Origin: Dokdonia sp. Dokd-P16
GTDB lineage: Bacteria; Bacteroidota; Bacteroidia; Flavobacteriales; Flavobacteriaceae
Direction: 5' to 3'
DNA length: 64,000 bases
Assembly: GCF_003095655.1 (NCBI RefSeq)
Contig: NZ_CP029151.1
Coordinates: 3,099,001 to 3,163,000 of the forward strand
In this document: positions 62,819 to 64,000 of the stretch, piece by piece
Layout: every line of letters begins with the position of its first letter
Numbering within the stretch: position 1 is the first letter of the stretch
Notes under the pieces: generated by a model
The model's database searches: none
What the model was told of the DNA's origin: nothing
Seen by the model: the letters and a program-made list of their open reading frames with translations, nothing else
Made by a program: the position numbers and the translations under genes

Positions 62819-64000
62819 ATGCAAAAAACGAAAGGATCACAAATAGAATTTATCGCACTTATGGCGGCTTTAATGTCTGTCACCGCACTATCTATTGATG
62901 CCCTGCTTCCAGCACTTGATATTATAGGTGTTGCGATACAAACCAAAACTCCAGCCGATAATCAGCTACTTATAAGCATGATCTTTTTAGGTCTAGGCCT
63001 GGGACCACTTGTCTTTGGACCATTAGCCGATGCTAAAGGTAGAAAATCTTCTGTTTATTTTGGGTTTACCATCTTTATAATCGCTTCATTTATATGTATG
63101 TACACACGTAGCTTTGAAGTAATGATTTTAGGTAGGATATTACAGGGAATCGGACTTTCGGCACCGCGTACCATCTGTATTGCAATTATAAGAGACCTTT
63201 ATGAGGGCGATTATATGGCTCGTATTATGTCTTTTGTAACCGTTGTATTTTTACTAATCCCTATCATCGCTCCTGCTATGGGTAAGGTGATTCTAGACAC
63301 CTGGAACTGGCAGGCTATATTTCTCGTGCAAGTATTCATAAGTATCTTGGTGATGCTATGGTTCTGGAGACGTCAAGAGGAGACACTCAAAGCAGCAAAT
63401 AGAATTCCGTTTTCTATGAAGCGTATCTCAAAAGGCTTCCGCGAAACCATAAAATACAAGCGCACCATGGGCTTCACGATTATACAAGGCTTTATCGTAG
63501 GTTCATTTATTGTGTACATAAGTGCTAGTCAGCAAATTTTCCAAAATCAATACGGACTCGTAGATGAGTTTCCTTACATTTTTGCAGGTCTTGCCGCGGC
63601 TATAGGCGCTGCTATCTTACTTAATGCCAACTTTGTGGTTCGTTTTGGGATGGAAAAAATAATAACTGGTTCCCTCATAGGCTTCTTTATCGTGTCCTTA
63701 TTATATGTGATTTTATTTAATGATGTGCTGCATCCTTCGGTGTATGTGCTTATAGGGTTCTTTGCGATGCAGTTTTTCTGTATAGGTTTTATGTTTGGAA
63801 ATCTTAGAGCGCTAGCGATGGAGCCTGTAGGCCACATTGCCGGTATAGGAGCTGCTATTACGGGTCTTATTTCTACACTTATGGCTGTTCCCATCAGTGC
63901 TTTTATAGGTCGTTTTATTGAAGAGACCACGCTCCCACTCTTCATTGGTTTTTCTTCGTGTGCCGCAATATCACTCTGTATTCTATTCTGGATAAAGAAA
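62819..64000 (+). CDS. Bcr/CflA-family MFS multidrug exporter, 5' part
   Basis: 394 residues are visible and the frame is open at the window end. Twelve-helix MFS layout: helix 1 IEFIALMAALMSVTALSIDALLPAL (the Asp is typical of drug exporters), motif A in FGPLADAKGRKS, RILQGIGLSAPRTICIAIIRDLYEG, and the second half with FMFGNLRALAMEPVGHIAGIGAA, a Bcr/CflA signature. Substrates cannot be predicted. A degenerate palindrome (GGCTTCCGCGAAACC near 63437) is in frame as GFRET. Confidence 0.9.
   Translation, partial: MQKTKGSQIEFIALMAALMSVTALSIDALLPALDIIGVAIQTKTPADNQLLISMIFLGLGLGPLVFGPLADAKGRKSSVYFGFTIFIIASFICMYTRSFEVMILGRILQGIGLSAPRTICIAIIRDLYEGDYMARIMSFVTVVFLLIPIIAPAMGKVILDTWNWQAIFLVQVFISILVMLWFWRRQEETLKAANRIPFSMKRISKGFRETIKYKRTMGFTIIQGFIVGSFIVYISASQQIFQNQYGLVDEFPYIFAGLAAAIGAAILLNANFVVRFGMEKIITGSLIGFFIVSLLYVILFNDVLHPSVYVLIGFFAMQFFCIGFMFGNLRALAMEPVGHIAGIGAAITGLISTLMAVPISAFIGRFIEETTLPLFIGFSSCAAISLCILFWIKK

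Overview
The window is AT-rich, densely coded DNA from a marine-type flavobacterium (Bacteroidetes, Flavobacteriaceae; the Dokdonia/Krokinobacter group is my best guess). The lineage call rests on gene families typical of that group: a TamB/TamL pair with lipoprotein TamL, Bacteroidetes-type Crp regulators, a YadA-head-repeat protein with a flavobacterial tail, DUF4494 and DUF4251 proteins, and -7 promoter boxes of the form TAnnTTTG. No rRNA, tRNA, transposase, integrase or CRISPR array was recognised.

Layout. 1-5.4 kb: end of tamB, tamL, an FAD amine-oxidase-like protein. 6-14 kb: mqo, msrA, an acyl desaturase, a Crp regulator, an EamA permease, cold-shock, J-domain and DEAD-box proteins. 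14-20 kb: phospholipase PldA, a head-repeat surface protein, an M13 peptidase, an SDR. 20.7-25 kb: a five-gene TetR-controlled operon for reactive carbonyls and electrophiles with a clear palindromic operator. 25-34 kb: a permease, a zinc-ribbon SDR, a second cold-shock gene, a stand-alone ThiE, a fasciclin lipoprotein, an NhaC-family (MetT-like) transporter behind a very compact S-box-like leader, an FKBP isomerase. 33.9-41.7 kb: complete thiamine operon thiS-thiC-tenI/thiE-thiD-thiE-thiG-thiH-thiF on the minus strand behind a TPP riboswitch, with structured repeats in its intercistronic gaps. 41.9-46 kb: two divergent histidine kinases. 46.2-50.9 kb: an accessory segment bounded by 83-bp direct repeats, with an unrecognised zinc-ribbon/winged-helix/HEPN-like gene set and a lipoprotein. 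51-62 kb: a Pel-like exopolysaccharide cluster in an unusual arrangement (two GH114-like hydrolases, PelF, PelG, an unknown polytopic protein, and a 1348-residue protein joining deacetylase, TPR and outer-membrane barrel). 62-64 kb: a DUF4251 lipoprotein and the start of a Bcr/CflA exporter.

The strongest unexplained signal runs across the window: the perfect palindrome GCTTTCGCGAAAGC occurs 15 times, nine between genes and six in frame inside unrelated genes, where it encodes AFAKA or RFRES. Degenerate copies also exist. It is absent in perfect form from about 32.5 to 55.7 kb. The other main candidates for something new are the rearranged Pel system, the compact S-box-like leader, the repeat-flanked 46-51 kb segment, and the structured repeat family in the thi operon.
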